Source: Rhodospirillaceae bacterium (GTDB lineage Bacteria > Pseudomonadota > Alphaproteobacteria > CADEGL01). From it: a stretch of 9,407 nucleotides of DNA. The stretch is taken from NCBI GenBank assembly GCA_018699755.1, contig JABIRQ010000308.1, positions 1 to 9,407 on the forward strand. The letters run 5' to 3'. A model generated the notes under the pieces. That model searched no databases, was not told the origin of the DNA, and saw nothing but the letters and a program-made list of their open reading frames with translations. The translations under genes and the position numbers were made by a program. Of this stretch, positions 1 to 5,758 are shown piece by piece. The stretch's first letter is position 1. Each line of letters starts with the position of its first letter.

Positions 1-603
1 CAATGCCCGCTGGTCAGCCTGCCGCATATCCTGGGCACGGTCCTGGAGACCATTCCGGCGGAGATACCCTATTTGTCGGTTGCGCCGGGCGACGGGCAGA
101 GACTCGAGACGGCGCCCGGCATCGCGGCGCGAATCGGCCTGGCCTGGGGCGGCAGCCCGACCCATAAGAACGACCGCAACCGCTCGATCCCTTTCGAGCA
201 TTACCTGCGCCTGGCCGAGCGGCCGGATGCGATGCTCTACAGCCTGCAAAAGGGCGGGCGGACGGAGGCTTTGCAATCCTCGGCTTGCGCCGCGCTGATC
301 CGCAACCTGGCCCCGCGGATCGAGAGTTTCGCGGATACCGCACGCTTTATCGAACAGCTCGACCTGGTCATCACCTGCGATACATCCGTCGCCCATCTCG
401 CGGGCGCATTGGGCAAGCCGGTCTGGGTCCTGCTGCCTTTCGCGCCGGATTGGCGCTGGCTGCGGGACCGGCCCGATTCGCCCTGGTATCCGACGATGCG
501 GCTGTTCCGGCAGGCGGAACCGGGGGGCTGGGATGGGGTGTTCGACGCGGTGCGCGCGGCGCTCGACGGTTTCGTGGCTGGCCTGCCGCAGGCCAGTTCG
601 TGA
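1..603 (+). CDS. TPR-associated GT9-like glycosyltransferase, C-terminal part (5' end outside window)
   Basis: The reading frame is open from base 1 to the TGA at 601-603, so this is the last 200 codons of a longer protein. The visible part matches the C-terminal catalytic domain found behind tetratricopeptide repeats in many alphaproteobacterial proteins. Early on it has the segment SLPHILGTVLETIPAEIPYL. Next come RIGLAWGGSPTHKNDRNRSIP and, near the end, ITCDTSVAHLAGALGKPVWV followed by LLPFAPDWRW, which is the nucleotide-sugar-binding half of a GT9/GT41-like fold. The family is thought to transfer sugars to proteins or surface glycans; the donor and acceptor cannot be read here. TPR repeats are expected upstream but are not seen. 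It converges on the RTX fragment with only 7 bp between the two stop codons, and no terminator hairpin fits in that gap. Confidence 0.85.
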   Translation, partial: QCPLVSLPHILGTVLETIPAEIPYLSVAPGDGQRLETAPGIAARIGLAWGGSPTHKNDRNRSIPFEHYLRLAERPDAMLYSLQKGGRTEALQSSACAALIRNLAPRIESFADTARFIEQLDLVITCDTSVAHLAGALGKPVWVLLPFAPDWRWLRDRPDSPWYPTMRLFRQAEPGGWDGVFDAVRAALDGFVAGLPQASS

Positions 604-610
604 TTCCGGC

Positions 611-1072
611 TCAGGCGACCGCGTAGCTGCTGCCGTTCCACTCGGATTCCGTGACATAGGTGTTGTAGAGGTTGATATCGGTGATCTCGCTGGATTTGAA
701 GTCGACATAGTTCTGGTTGTCGAACTTGATACGCCAGTCGACGCCGCTGAGGTGCTGGAAGGTGATGTCGCTCGGGGAGACGTTGGTCGCGGTCTCGCCC
801 CAATAGATCACCGGGCCGTTGCCGCCGCCATCGACGATCGTGTCCTTGCCCTGGCCGCGACAGTAGTAATAGACGTCGTAATCCGCGCCGCCCTGCAGGA
901 AGTCGTTGCCGGTGCGGCCAAGGAGGGTATCGGCGCCCGCGCCGCGGTCCAGGGTATCGTCGTTTTCTTCGCCGTCGAGATAGTCGGCGCCATTCCCGCC
1001 GAACAGCAAATCGTTATGCTTGCCGCCGTATATGACGTCACTGCCATCGCCACCGTAGATAGTGTTCAGACC
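611..1072 (-). pseudogene. RTX (hemolysin-type calcium-binding) protein fragment lacking its 5' end
   Basis: About 153 codons ending in a TGA at 611-613. The sequence begins with glycine/aspartate nonapeptides (IYGGDGSDVIYGG, LLFGGNGADYLDG, TLLGRTGNDFLQGG), which bind Ca2+ in RTX proteins. A C-terminal domain follows (DYDVYYY, GKDTI, VIYWGE, DITF, DWRIKFDNQNYVDF, ITDINLY) that lines up almost residue for residue with the RTX gene at 2917-3896, so the two are paralogues. RTX proteins are usually exported by type I secretion through an uncleaved C-terminal signal. Going upstream, RTX similarity stops near 1072, and I find no ATG, GTG, TTG or Shine-Dalgarno at that point. The frame stays open up to 1522, but there it is only the +1 frame of the methyltransferase gene. 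I read this as a decapitated copy. Expression as a +1 frameshift extension of the methyltransferase is possible but has no slippery-site support. Confidence 0.7.
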
Positions 1073-1112
1073 GGTCGCGAATAGCGTCGGGCAGGGCGGA
1101 CGGACGGCTCGC

Positions 1113-2762
1113 CTAGGCCGCCTCGACGACGCCAGCGCGCAGCAGGAAGGGTAGCCACCGGTCCCGGAATTCGCCGTGTACCTGCGCCATGGCCGGGCGG
1201 ATTTCTTTCTCCGTCTCGAGGCGCTTGCCGTCATGGGTCCAGACGCGCTCGGAATCGAGAAGACGTCGGACGGCGGGTTCGAGGGCCCCTTGAACGCCGA
1301 CCCGGCAGGCCGCGTCCAGGATGAACGCGGCGGCGAAGGGCAGGATGATCCCGGTGCCGAGCACGGGCGAGGGCAGGGCCACGCGGCTTTCCTCTTCCGC
1401 CATGGCGAGCAGGATTTCATGAATCGGCAGGGCCAACCGGATCCGATCCGGGCCCACGACCTCTTCGAGCGCGGGCCGGGCATAGGGGCGGCGCGCGAAA
1501 GTCCGCGTCGCGGCATGGGCAATTCGCAACATGGTTTCGGTATCGGCGCCCGAGAATGGCTCCATCTTGGCGATCTGGGCCAGGCTCGCCCGACCCGTCT
1601 GCGTGACCGCGAAGAAGGCGCGAACCGATTCCGCCAGGGCGCCGCCCCGGACCTGGGGTTCCTGCATGACGCCCATCGGGGGGCCGAACACCTGATCGGC
1701 GAAGTCGTCCCATCGGCCCAGCCAGCCTTCCGCCGGCCGACTCATGGAAAATATGTCGGCGCGATAACGTTCGGCTTTCAGAAAGCTTCGGACCGCCTCG
1801 GCGGCGATCGGGTCGGCAATCGCCCTGGCGGCCGGTTGTAGCTCTGGCGCCAGGCCGGTATCGCCCGCGTTGGGCTCGAGAAGGGCGCTGCCGCAATAGC
1901 TCAGACCGATCGAGGCCATTTCCTCGGCGACCTCATCGAAGGTGAAGAGATCCCATGCGCCAGCCAGGAATTCGTGGATGACATAGCCGCGCTTCTCCTT
2001 GGCGACCTCGTCGAGCAGCTTGCGGGCCGCCGGACTGTTCTGGAAATAGGGCGCGCGTTCGGCGACCTCGCGGATATAGCGAAAGGCGGCGGCGGCCCGT
2101 TCCGCCGGCGTACCGCTCGCCTGCCCGACCAGGAGGCGCAGGGTCTGCCGGATCGGCAGGAACGGCGCCCAGCCGGTAAGGGCATTGTAGCTGACATAGA
2201 GCAGGCCTTCGGGTTTCAAAAGCCGTCGGACGGTTTGCTGGATCTTTTGACGGGCGTCCGCGTCAACCCAGCTATAGACGCCCTGCAGGGCGATGAAATC
2301 GAATGCGGGCAGGTCTTCCCGTTCGGCCAGATTTGCGAAATCGTCCTTGATGAAGGTCGCATTCAGCAATCCGCCGGCCGTGGCGGTTCGCCGCGCGGCC
2401 TCGATATGGTCGGCGCTGAGATCGACGCCGTAGAAGCGCGCCTGGGGCATGGCGGCGGCCAGGACATTGACCGTCAGACCTTTGCCGCAGCCGAGATCGC
2501 AATAGGTGAAGGGTTCGGTGGGCCGCGGCGCGCGAAGGCCGCGCATGGCCGCGACATAGCCCAGGGTCGTCGGGCATTGGGTGATGAAGAAGCGCGAAAT
2601 ATACTCGGTTTCCGCCGCGATGTTCGCGCTCTGTCGCGAGCGCCGCGGTTTGCGCTCCGGGGCGGCGATCGAACCGACGGCGGTGGGTGCGTCGACCCTG
2701 ATCGGCGCAGCGACGGGCGGCCGGCTCTTGGGCCGAGGTGGATGCCGAGGTTCGCGCGGCAT
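1113..2762 (-). CDS. class I SAM-dependent methyltransferase with methyltransferase regulatory domain (PKMT-like)
   Basis: 549 codons, ATG at 2762 to TAG at 1113-1115. The start is supported by a G-rich Shine-Dalgarno (AGGGGG type) about 10 bases upstream. Residues 1-50 are basic, proline-rich and probably disordered. The Rossmann methyltransferase core follows: SAM-binding motif I is CDLGCGKG (88-95), the ribose-binding acidic residue is D114 in YGVDLS, and GVYSWV (161-166) and SYNALTGW (191-198) are family hallmarks. From about residue 210 to the end lies the helical domain described in Pfam as a predicted methyltransferase regulatory domain. The same architecture occurs in rickettsial protein-lysine methyltransferases acting on outer-membrane proteins, so a surface-protein substrate is plausible, but this is inference. 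The gene sits between two RTX sequences on the same strand and has its own sigma70-like promoter. The product is probably cytoplasmic; no signal peptide or membrane segment is visible. Confidence 0.85.
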   Translation of the reverse strand: MPREPRHPPRPKSRPPVAAPIRVDAPTAVGSIAAPERKPRRSRQSANIAAETEYISRFFITQCPTTLGYVAAMRGLRAPRPTEPFTYCDLGCGKGLTVNVLAAAMPQARFYGVDLSADHIEAARRTATAGGLLNATFIKDDFANLAEREDLPAFDFIALQGVYSWVDADARQKIQQTVRRLLKPEGLLYVSYNALTGWAPFLPIRQTLRLLVGQASGTPAERAAAAFRYIREVAERAPYFQNSPAARKLLDEVAKEKRGYVIHEFLAGAWDLFTFDEVAEEMASIGLSYCGSALLEPNAGDTGLAPELQPAARAIADPIAAEAVRSFLKAERYRADIFSMSRPAEGWLGRWDDFADQVFGPPMGVMQEPQVRGGALAESVRAFFAVTQTGRASLAQIAKMEPFSGADTETMLRIAHAATRTFARRPYARPALEEVVGPDRIRLALPIHEILLAMAEEESRVALPSPVLGTGIILPFAAAFILDAACRVGVQGALEPAVRRLLDSERVWTHDGKRLETEKEIRPAMAQVHGEFRDRWLPFLLRAGVVEAA

Positions 2763-2848
2763 GTCCCGGACCCCCCCTTCGCGGATACATCAGCGGCCGC
2801 GGGCGTATCTCGCCCGCCAAGCCAAGCCGTCGTCAATTCAATTGTCAG

Positions 2849-2877
2849 TGTATACGCGAAGTCGGCGCGAGCGCCAA
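2849..2877 (-). promoter_or_regulatory. sigma70-like promoter of the methyltransferase gene
   Basis: Read on the minus strand, TTGGCG (2877-2872) and TATACA (2854-2849) are separated by exactly 17 bases. This is a good housekeeping-type promoter for a GC-rich genome. Transcription would begin near 2842, giving a leader of about 80 bases before the ATG at 2762. A short palindrome, GGCGC-GA-GCGCC (2864-2875), overlaps the -35 box; it could be an operator, or part of the end of the RTX transcript arriving from upstream. Confidence 0.5.
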
Positions 2878-2916
2878 TTTTAGCGCTTCGCGCGGGGGGC
2901 CGATCTCCGGATTCGT

Positions 2917-3102
2917 CTAGATCGCGTCGTACCCGTCGCCGGCGGCGTTGCGCTCGTACTCGTAGACGGTATAGGTCGGGCCGCTCGACGGGCCGTCGTA
3001 GAAATTGATGTCGCTGATATCGGCGATATCGAAATCGACATAGTCATTGGGGTCGAATTCGATACGCCAGACGCCGCCGCCCTGGTCCGAGAAGGTCACG
3101 TC
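2917..3102 (-). pseudogene. out-of-frame C-terminal domain of the RTX gene (distal piece of a frameshifted gene)
   Basis: About 61 codons ending with TAG at 2917-2919. It encodes DVTFSDQGGG, VWRIEFDPNDYVDFDIADIS and DINFYDGPSS. In the paralogue at 611-1072 the matching residues (DITFQHLSG, DWRIKFDNQNYVDF, ITDINLY) follow the repeats in one continuous frame. Here they lie in a different frame from the upstream repeats. The frame is blocked upstream by a TGA at 3120-3118, so the shift falls between 3117 and 3099. A GTG at 3099-3097 overlaps the upstream TGA (GTGA), so a coupled restart could formally make a separate 60-residue peptide. The simpler reading is the broken tail of the RTX gene, including its probable type I secretion signal. 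Confidence 0.7.
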
Positions 3103-3896
3103 GCCGGCGCGGCGCCGTCACTCTGCTCGCCCCAATATATGACGAGAGCGTTCTCGCCGCCGGCATCGTTGTCCTGGATCGTGTCTTTATCCTGATCCCA
3201 TCCGTAATAATAAATGTCGTAGTCGGCGCCGCCCTCCAGATAGTCGTTGCCCGTCTCGCCGTAGAGATAATCGCTTCCGGACCCGCCATAGATCGAATCG
3301 TTGCCGCCACCGCCCCAGATCTGGTCGTTGCCGCCGTCGCCGTTCAACACATCGTTACCGTCGCTCCACAAGCTGAGGACATCGTCGCCCTCGCCGCCGT
3401 TGACGGTCAGCGTGACGCTTTCCGTGCGGTCGCCGATGAAAGTATCGGCGCCGTTGAGTAGGTTGAAGATCTCGAAGCCGCCGGCCGCGTTGCTGCCGAA
3501 GACCGAATTGTCGACATCAATGAAGTCGTCGTTGCTCGTGCCGATCAGCGTGTCCGTGTCGCTGCTTTTACCACCCGAGCCGCCATAGATATAAAGATCG
3601 TTCGGGTCGTAATAGATGATGTCGTCGCCGCTGCCGCCGTCCAGGGAATCGGCGCCCAGGCCGCCATCCAGCGTGTCGTCGCCTTCTTCGCCGAAAAGGG
3701 AGTCGTTACCGGCATCGCCATACAGGACGTCGTTGTCCTTGCCGCCAAGGATGGTGTCGGCGCCGTTGCCGCCATAGATGAGGTCGTCGCCGTTCTTGCC
3801 GTTCAGGTAATCGTTGTCGCCAAGCCCATAGATAACATCGGCTTTTTTGGAGCCGTTGATGGTATCCGCGCCTGATGTACCGGTGAAAGTGGCCAT
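3096..3896 (-). CDS. RTX calcium-binding repeat protein (frameshifted before its C-terminal domain)
   Basis: 266 codons from the ATG at 3896, with AGGA at 3904-3901 as Shine-Dalgarno four bases upstream. It starts MATFTGTSGADTING, the usual beginning of small RTX proteins that lack a signal peptide. Residues 15-95 and 165-225 are two blocks of GGxGxDx(U)x nonapeptides (for example IYGGNGADTILGG, IYGGSGSDYLYG) that fold into a Ca2+-binding parallel beta-roll. The stretch between them (100-164, with TLIGTSNDDF and FIGDRTESVTLTV) is a degenerate spacer. Residues 222-256 (GGADYDIYYYG, DKDTI, VIYWGE) begin the C-terminal domain. The frame then ends at TGA 3098-3096 while the rest of that domain continues in another frame (2917-3102). 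Intact, the protein would be about 325 residues, probably secreted by a type I system not present in this window. A sigma54-type promoter precedes it. Confidence 0.8.
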   Translation of the reverse strand: MATFTGTSGADTINGSKKADVIYGLGDNDYLNGKNGDDLIYGGNGADTILGGKDNDVLYGDAGNDSLFGEEGDDTLDGGLGADSLDGGSGDDIIYYDPNDLYIYGGSGGKSSDTDTLIGTSNDDFIDVDNSVFGSNAAGGFEIFNLLNGADTFIGDRTESVTLTVNGGEGDDVLSLWSDGNDVLNGDGGNDQIWGGGGNDSIYGGSGSDYLYGETGNDYLEGGADYDIYYYGWDQDKDTIQDNDAGGENALVIYWGEQSDGAAPAT

Positions 3897-3942
3897 GATT
3901 TCCTGCGTAACGTCCTAAACGATCTTCTGCCGAATAATCCTT

Positions 3943-3959
3943 TGCATCTCGCGTGCCAA
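3943..3959 (-). promoter_or_regulatory. sigma54 (-24/-12) promoter of the RTX gene
   Basis: Read on the minus strand from 3959 the sequence is TTGGCACG-CGAG-ATGCA. The consensus is YTGGCACG-N4-TTGCW. The invariant GG (3957-3956) and GC (3945-3944) are present with exactly ten bases between them, the whole TGGCACG is matched, and only one base of the -12 TTGCA deviates. Transcription is expected near 3932, about 35 bases before the ATG at 3896, which suits the Shine-Dalgarno at 3904-3901. A sigma54 promoter needs an enhancer-binding AAA+ activator; one is encoded at 6619-8049. Confidence 0.65.
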
Positions 3960-4113
3960 ATTCGGGCGGTTTCCCCAATTACCAAGCAATATTGGCACAC
4001 AAGGCCCGTAGGGCGCAATTCAATGGTTTCTATGGTATTTGGGGAGCCTGAACACTTTGTAAAGCGATTTGGTTAATCGGTGGAGCATTGCCGTGGAATG
4101 AGCGCCGCGTTCG

Positions 4114-4151
4114 GCGAATCGATGCATTTTGCGAACACTTTTGCGATTCGC
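4114..4151. promoter_or_regulatory. candidate activator site: LuxO-box-like core inside an inverted repeat
   Basis: The core ATGCA-TTT-TGCGA (4122-4134) matches 8 of 10 positions of the Vibrio LuxO box as I recall it (TTGCA-N3-TGCAA). Its reverse complement shares the ten-base string GCAAAATGCA exactly with the site at 6520-6529, in front of the LuxO-like gene. It is bracketed by GCGAATCG (4114-4121) and CGATTCGC (4144-4151), a perfect 8-bp inverted repeat. It lies about 190 bp upstream of the predicted sigma54 start, a normal distance for an enhancer. Confidence 0.35.
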
Positions 4152-4165
4152 GCCAGATCAGGTGC

Positions 4166-4240
4166 TTATACCTCGTCGTAATTGACGATGATCATGGCAT
4201 TGCCGCGCCTGCCCGCGTTCATCCCGTCGGCGATGGTGAT
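4166..4240 (-). pseudogene. coding-like 3' tail, possible gene remnant
   Basis: On the minus strand a frame reads ITIADGMNAGRRGNAMIIVN followed by YDEV, ending in TAA at 4168-4166. Twenty-one of its 24 sense codons end in G or C, the coding pattern of this genome, and it contrasts with the AT-richer DNA beyond 4165. Upstream the frame runs into the 32-bp palindrome and a TAG near 4250, so there is no room for a complete gene. It may be the 3' end of a gene lost by deletion. I do not recognise the protein, and chance cannot be excluded for so short a stretch. Confidence 0.3.
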
Positions 4241-4242
4241 AC

Positions 4243-4274
4243 GACGCCATAGCGCAGTCCTGCGCTATGGCGTC
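4243..4274. terminator. perfect 32-bp palindrome at the cysQ stop codon, putative terminator hairpin
   Basis: Arms GACGCCATAGCGCAG (4243-4257) and CTGCGCTATGGCGTC (4260-4274) are perfect reverse complements around TC. As RNA it would form a very stable stem of about 14 bp with a four-base loop. The right arm overlaps two bases of the cysQ TGA (4275-4273), a place suited to ending the cysQ transcript. No T-tract follows on either strand, so it is not a textbook intrinsic terminator; it could instead stabilise the mRNA 3' end or be a repeat-type palindrome. Confidence 0.5.
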
Positions 4275-5055
4275 ATGCGCCCGCGGCGAGGAACGGCACG
4301 TTGCGGAAATCGGGCTTGGCGTAGCGCAGGGGGGTGCCATCCAGGCGAAGGACCGTGCCGCCGGCGGCGGCGAGGACGGCATGGCCGGCCGCCGTATCCC
4401 ATTCCATGGTCGGGCCGAGCCGAGGGTAGAGGTCCGCCATCCCTTCGGCGACGCGGCAGAATTTGATCGAGCTGCCGGCAATGGCCAGGTCATGCACGCG
4501 GTACCCGGCCAGAAAATCGTCCACCTCGTCCTTCTTGGCATGGGAGCGGCTGATGCAAACCGTTAATCCTTCGGCCGGCGCGGGGCGCACCCGAATTGGC
4601 TGCGGCGCCGCGCCCGGGCGTTCCACCGTGGCATGGCCGGGCACCGCGCCCAGATAGGTCACGGGCAGGGCCGGGGCATGAACCACCCCCAGGGTCGGGA
4701 GGCCGTCCTCGATCAGGCCGATATTGACCGTGAATTCCCCGTTATGCGCGAGGAACTCCTTGGTGCCGTCCAGCGGATCGACAAGCCAGAAGGAGCCGGA
4801 ACCGACCTTGGGCACGCGACCGGCCGAGGCCTCTTCTTCCGCGACGATGGGAACGCCGGGAATCAGCTTGCGCAGGTCCGGCAGGATCAGGGCCTCGGCG
4901 GCGCGGTCGGCCGCGGTGACGGGCGACCGGTCTTCCTTGCGCTCGACCGCGATATTCGTGTCGTAGTGGCGCATGATCTCGGCGCCCGCTTCGAGGGCGA
5001 GGCGGCGCAATTCGGGCAGGAGGGCGAGGCGTTGTGCATGGCTGAGGGCGGTCAT
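4273..5055 (-). CDS. cysQ: 3'(2'),5'-bisphosphate nucleotidase CysQ
   Basis: 260 codons from the ATG at 5055 to TGA at 4275-4273. A GTG at 5100 would add 15 basic residues; neither start has a clear Shine-Dalgarno, and I prefer 5055 because family members begin close to this point. CysQ hydrolyses 3'-phosphoadenosine 5'-phosphate to AMP and phosphate, removing an inhibitory by-product of sulfate assimilation; it belongs to the inositol-monophosphatase superfamily. From the ATG at 5055, the signatures are K40-EDRSPVTAAD, the metal-binding glutamates at E73-E75 (AEEE), DPLDGTKEF at 93-101 (metal ligands D93 and D96) and, near the end, EWDTAAGHAVL with its catalytic-site aspartate. Length is normal and all motifs are intact. 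It is a single gene, divergent from the DUF3775 gene, with its own promoter and a strong hairpin at its stop. Confidence 0.92.
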   Translation of the reverse strand: MTALSHAQRLALLPELRRLALEAGAEIMRHYDTNIAVERKEDRSPVTAADRAAEALILPDLRKLIPGVPIVAEEEASAGRVPKVGSGSFWLVDPLDGTKEFLAHNGEFTVNIGLIEDGLPTLGVVHAPALPVTYLGAVPGHATVERPGAAPQPIRVRPAPAEGLTVCISRSHAKKDEVDDFLAGYRVHDLAIAGSSIKFCRVAEGMADLYPRLGPTMEWDTAAGHAVLAAAGGTVLRLDGTPLRYAKPDFRNVPFLAAGA

Positions 5056-5130
5056 AACGGCGTCCGGCGTCCGACGCTTGCGGCGAGGAGCATGATTCAC
5101 TCGATCGATTGGCGGGAAGGGCGGTAGCAG

Positions 5131-5158
5131 ATCATATCAGCCGATCGCCGCGATCCAA
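5131..5158 (-). promoter_or_regulatory. sigma70-like promoter of cysQ with a palindrome in the spacer
   Basis: On the minus strand TTGGAT (5158-5153) and TATGAT (5136-5131) are 16 bases apart; the -10 box matches consensus at 5 of 6 positions. The start of transcription would be near 5124, upstream of both possible cysQ starts. A perfect palindrome, GATCGC-C-GCGATC (5143-5155), fills most of the spacer and touches the -35 box, which is where a repressor could bind. Confidence 0.5.
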
Positions 5159-5193
5159 GCCCGATCATGGCCCGATAGGAACGGGATAGTGGA

Positions 5194-5222
5194 TTGACAG
5201 CGCCCAACGGGAGGCCTATCGG
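5194..5222 (+). promoter_or_regulatory. sigma70-like promoter of the DUF3775 gene
   Basis: A perfect -35 box TTGACA (5194-5199), a 17-base spacer and TATCGG (5217-5222). Transcription would start near 5229, leaving a short leader that contains the GGAGG Shine-Dalgarno at 5236-5240. Confidence 0.55.
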
Positions 5223-5246
5223 ACTTCCGAAAGCTGGAGGTTTGCC

Positions 5247-5633
5247 ATGCGTGATCTGTCCCTGTCCAAAGTTCGTTTCATCATCGCCAAGGCGCGCGAA
5301 TTCGCCGCCAAGGTCGAGGTCGTCAATCCGCGGGGAACGCCCTACGAGGACGACGACGATCAGTCGGTTCTCGAAGATTTCGCCGACGACGCGACCTTCG
5401 AGGAGCTGCATGAGGCGATCGAAGGCCTGAACGACGAAGAACAGCTCGAACTCGTCGCCCTGATGTGGGTCGGGCGCGGCGACTACGAGGCCGAGGAATG
5501 GGAGGACGCGGTGGACGAGGCGAATGCGGACCGCAGCTCGTCCACGGCCGACTACCTGATCGGCACGCCGCTGCTGGCCGACTATCTCGAGGCCGGGCTC
5601 GACAGCCTGGGCGAGGCGGTCGAGGAGGACTGA
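5247..5633 (+). CDS. DUF3775 domain-containing protein
   Basis: 128 codons, ATG at 5247 to TGA at 5631-5633. The start is firm: GGAGG at 5236-5240 lies six bases upstream, and a good promoter precedes it. The protein is small, soluble-looking and very acidic, rich in Asp and Glu throughout. Recognisable family stretches are LSLSKVRFIIAKAREFAAKV near the N-terminus, then LNDEEQLELVALMWVGRGDY and, near the C-terminus, TADYLIGTPLLADYLEAGLD. These match the uncharacterised DUF3775 family common in alphaproteobacteria, and the length is about full. No catalytic motif, signal peptide or membrane segment is visible, and the molecular function is unknown. The gene is apparently monocistronic: 125 bp and a separate promoter precede the next gene. 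A GC-rich inverted repeat, GCGGCC/GGCCGC (5634-5639/5648-5653), right after the stop could slow transcription but lacks a T-tract. Confidence 0.88.
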   Translation: MRDLSLSKVRFIIAKAREFAAKVEVVNPRGTPYEDDDDQSVLEDFADDATFEELHEAIEGLNDEEQLELVALMWVGRGDYEAEEWEDAVDEANADRSSSTADYLIGTPLLADYLEAGLDSLGEAVEED

Positions 5634-5722
5634 GCGGCCGGCTGCCGGGCCGCGGGAGGCGAGTTCGGTGCCAGGGTGCCGGCGCTTTCCCCGCCCTCTC
5701 CCGCGCCGGGCCCTTCTAGCTC

Positions 5723-5752
5723 TCGACAGGTGCGGGGTCGGGCGGCGATAAC
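5723..5752 (+). promoter_or_regulatory. sigma70-like promoter of yedK, predicting a leaderless mRNA
   Basis: TCGACA (5723-5728) and GATAAC (5747-5752) are 18 bases apart. The expected start of transcription, 6-8 bases past the -10 box, falls at 5758-5760, that is at the A of the ATG at 5759. No Shine-Dalgarno lies before this ATG, which agrees with a leaderless transcript. I see no alphaproteobacterial SOS box (GTTC-N7-GTTC) here. Confidence 0.4.
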
Positions 5753-5758
5753 GCCCGT

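Larger units (their letters stand above)
3897..4165 (-). other. upstream regulatory region of the RTX gene, no gene seen
   Basis: This stretch is clearly less GC-rich than its surroundings and I find no supported coding sequence in it. On the minus strand it holds the RTX Shine-Dalgarno (3904-3901), a sigma54 promoter (3959-3943) and, further upstream, a LuxO-box-like element (4122-4134) framed by an inverted repeat (4114-4121 and 4144-4151). A second inverted repeat, GTGCCAA (3953-3959) with TTGGCAC (3992-3998), uses the -24 element as one arm. The length and layout fit an enhancer-dependent promoter. Confidence 0.5.

Noticed and set aside
1073..1522. Extension of the RTX fragment upstream to an ATG at 1522.
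   Set aside because: The added residues are the +1 frame of the methyltransferase, rich in Arg, Ser and Pro, without RTX character.
1974..3008. 344-codon open frame on the plus strand opposite the methyltransferase gene.
   Set aside because: It is antisense to a gene with clear family motifs. It runs on through the methyltransferase promoter and the RTX tail, has no recognisable domain, and is expected from G/C third-position bias.
3241..3896. Periodic repeated sequence, considered as a CRISPR or tandem DNA repeat.
   Set aside because: The periodicity is 27 bp with variable bases, the DNA echo of RTX nonapeptides, not identical repeats with unique spacers.
5634..5653. GC-rich inverted repeat after the DUF3775 stop as an intrinsic terminator.
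   Set aside because: Six-base arms and no T-tract; such pairings are common by chance at this GC content.
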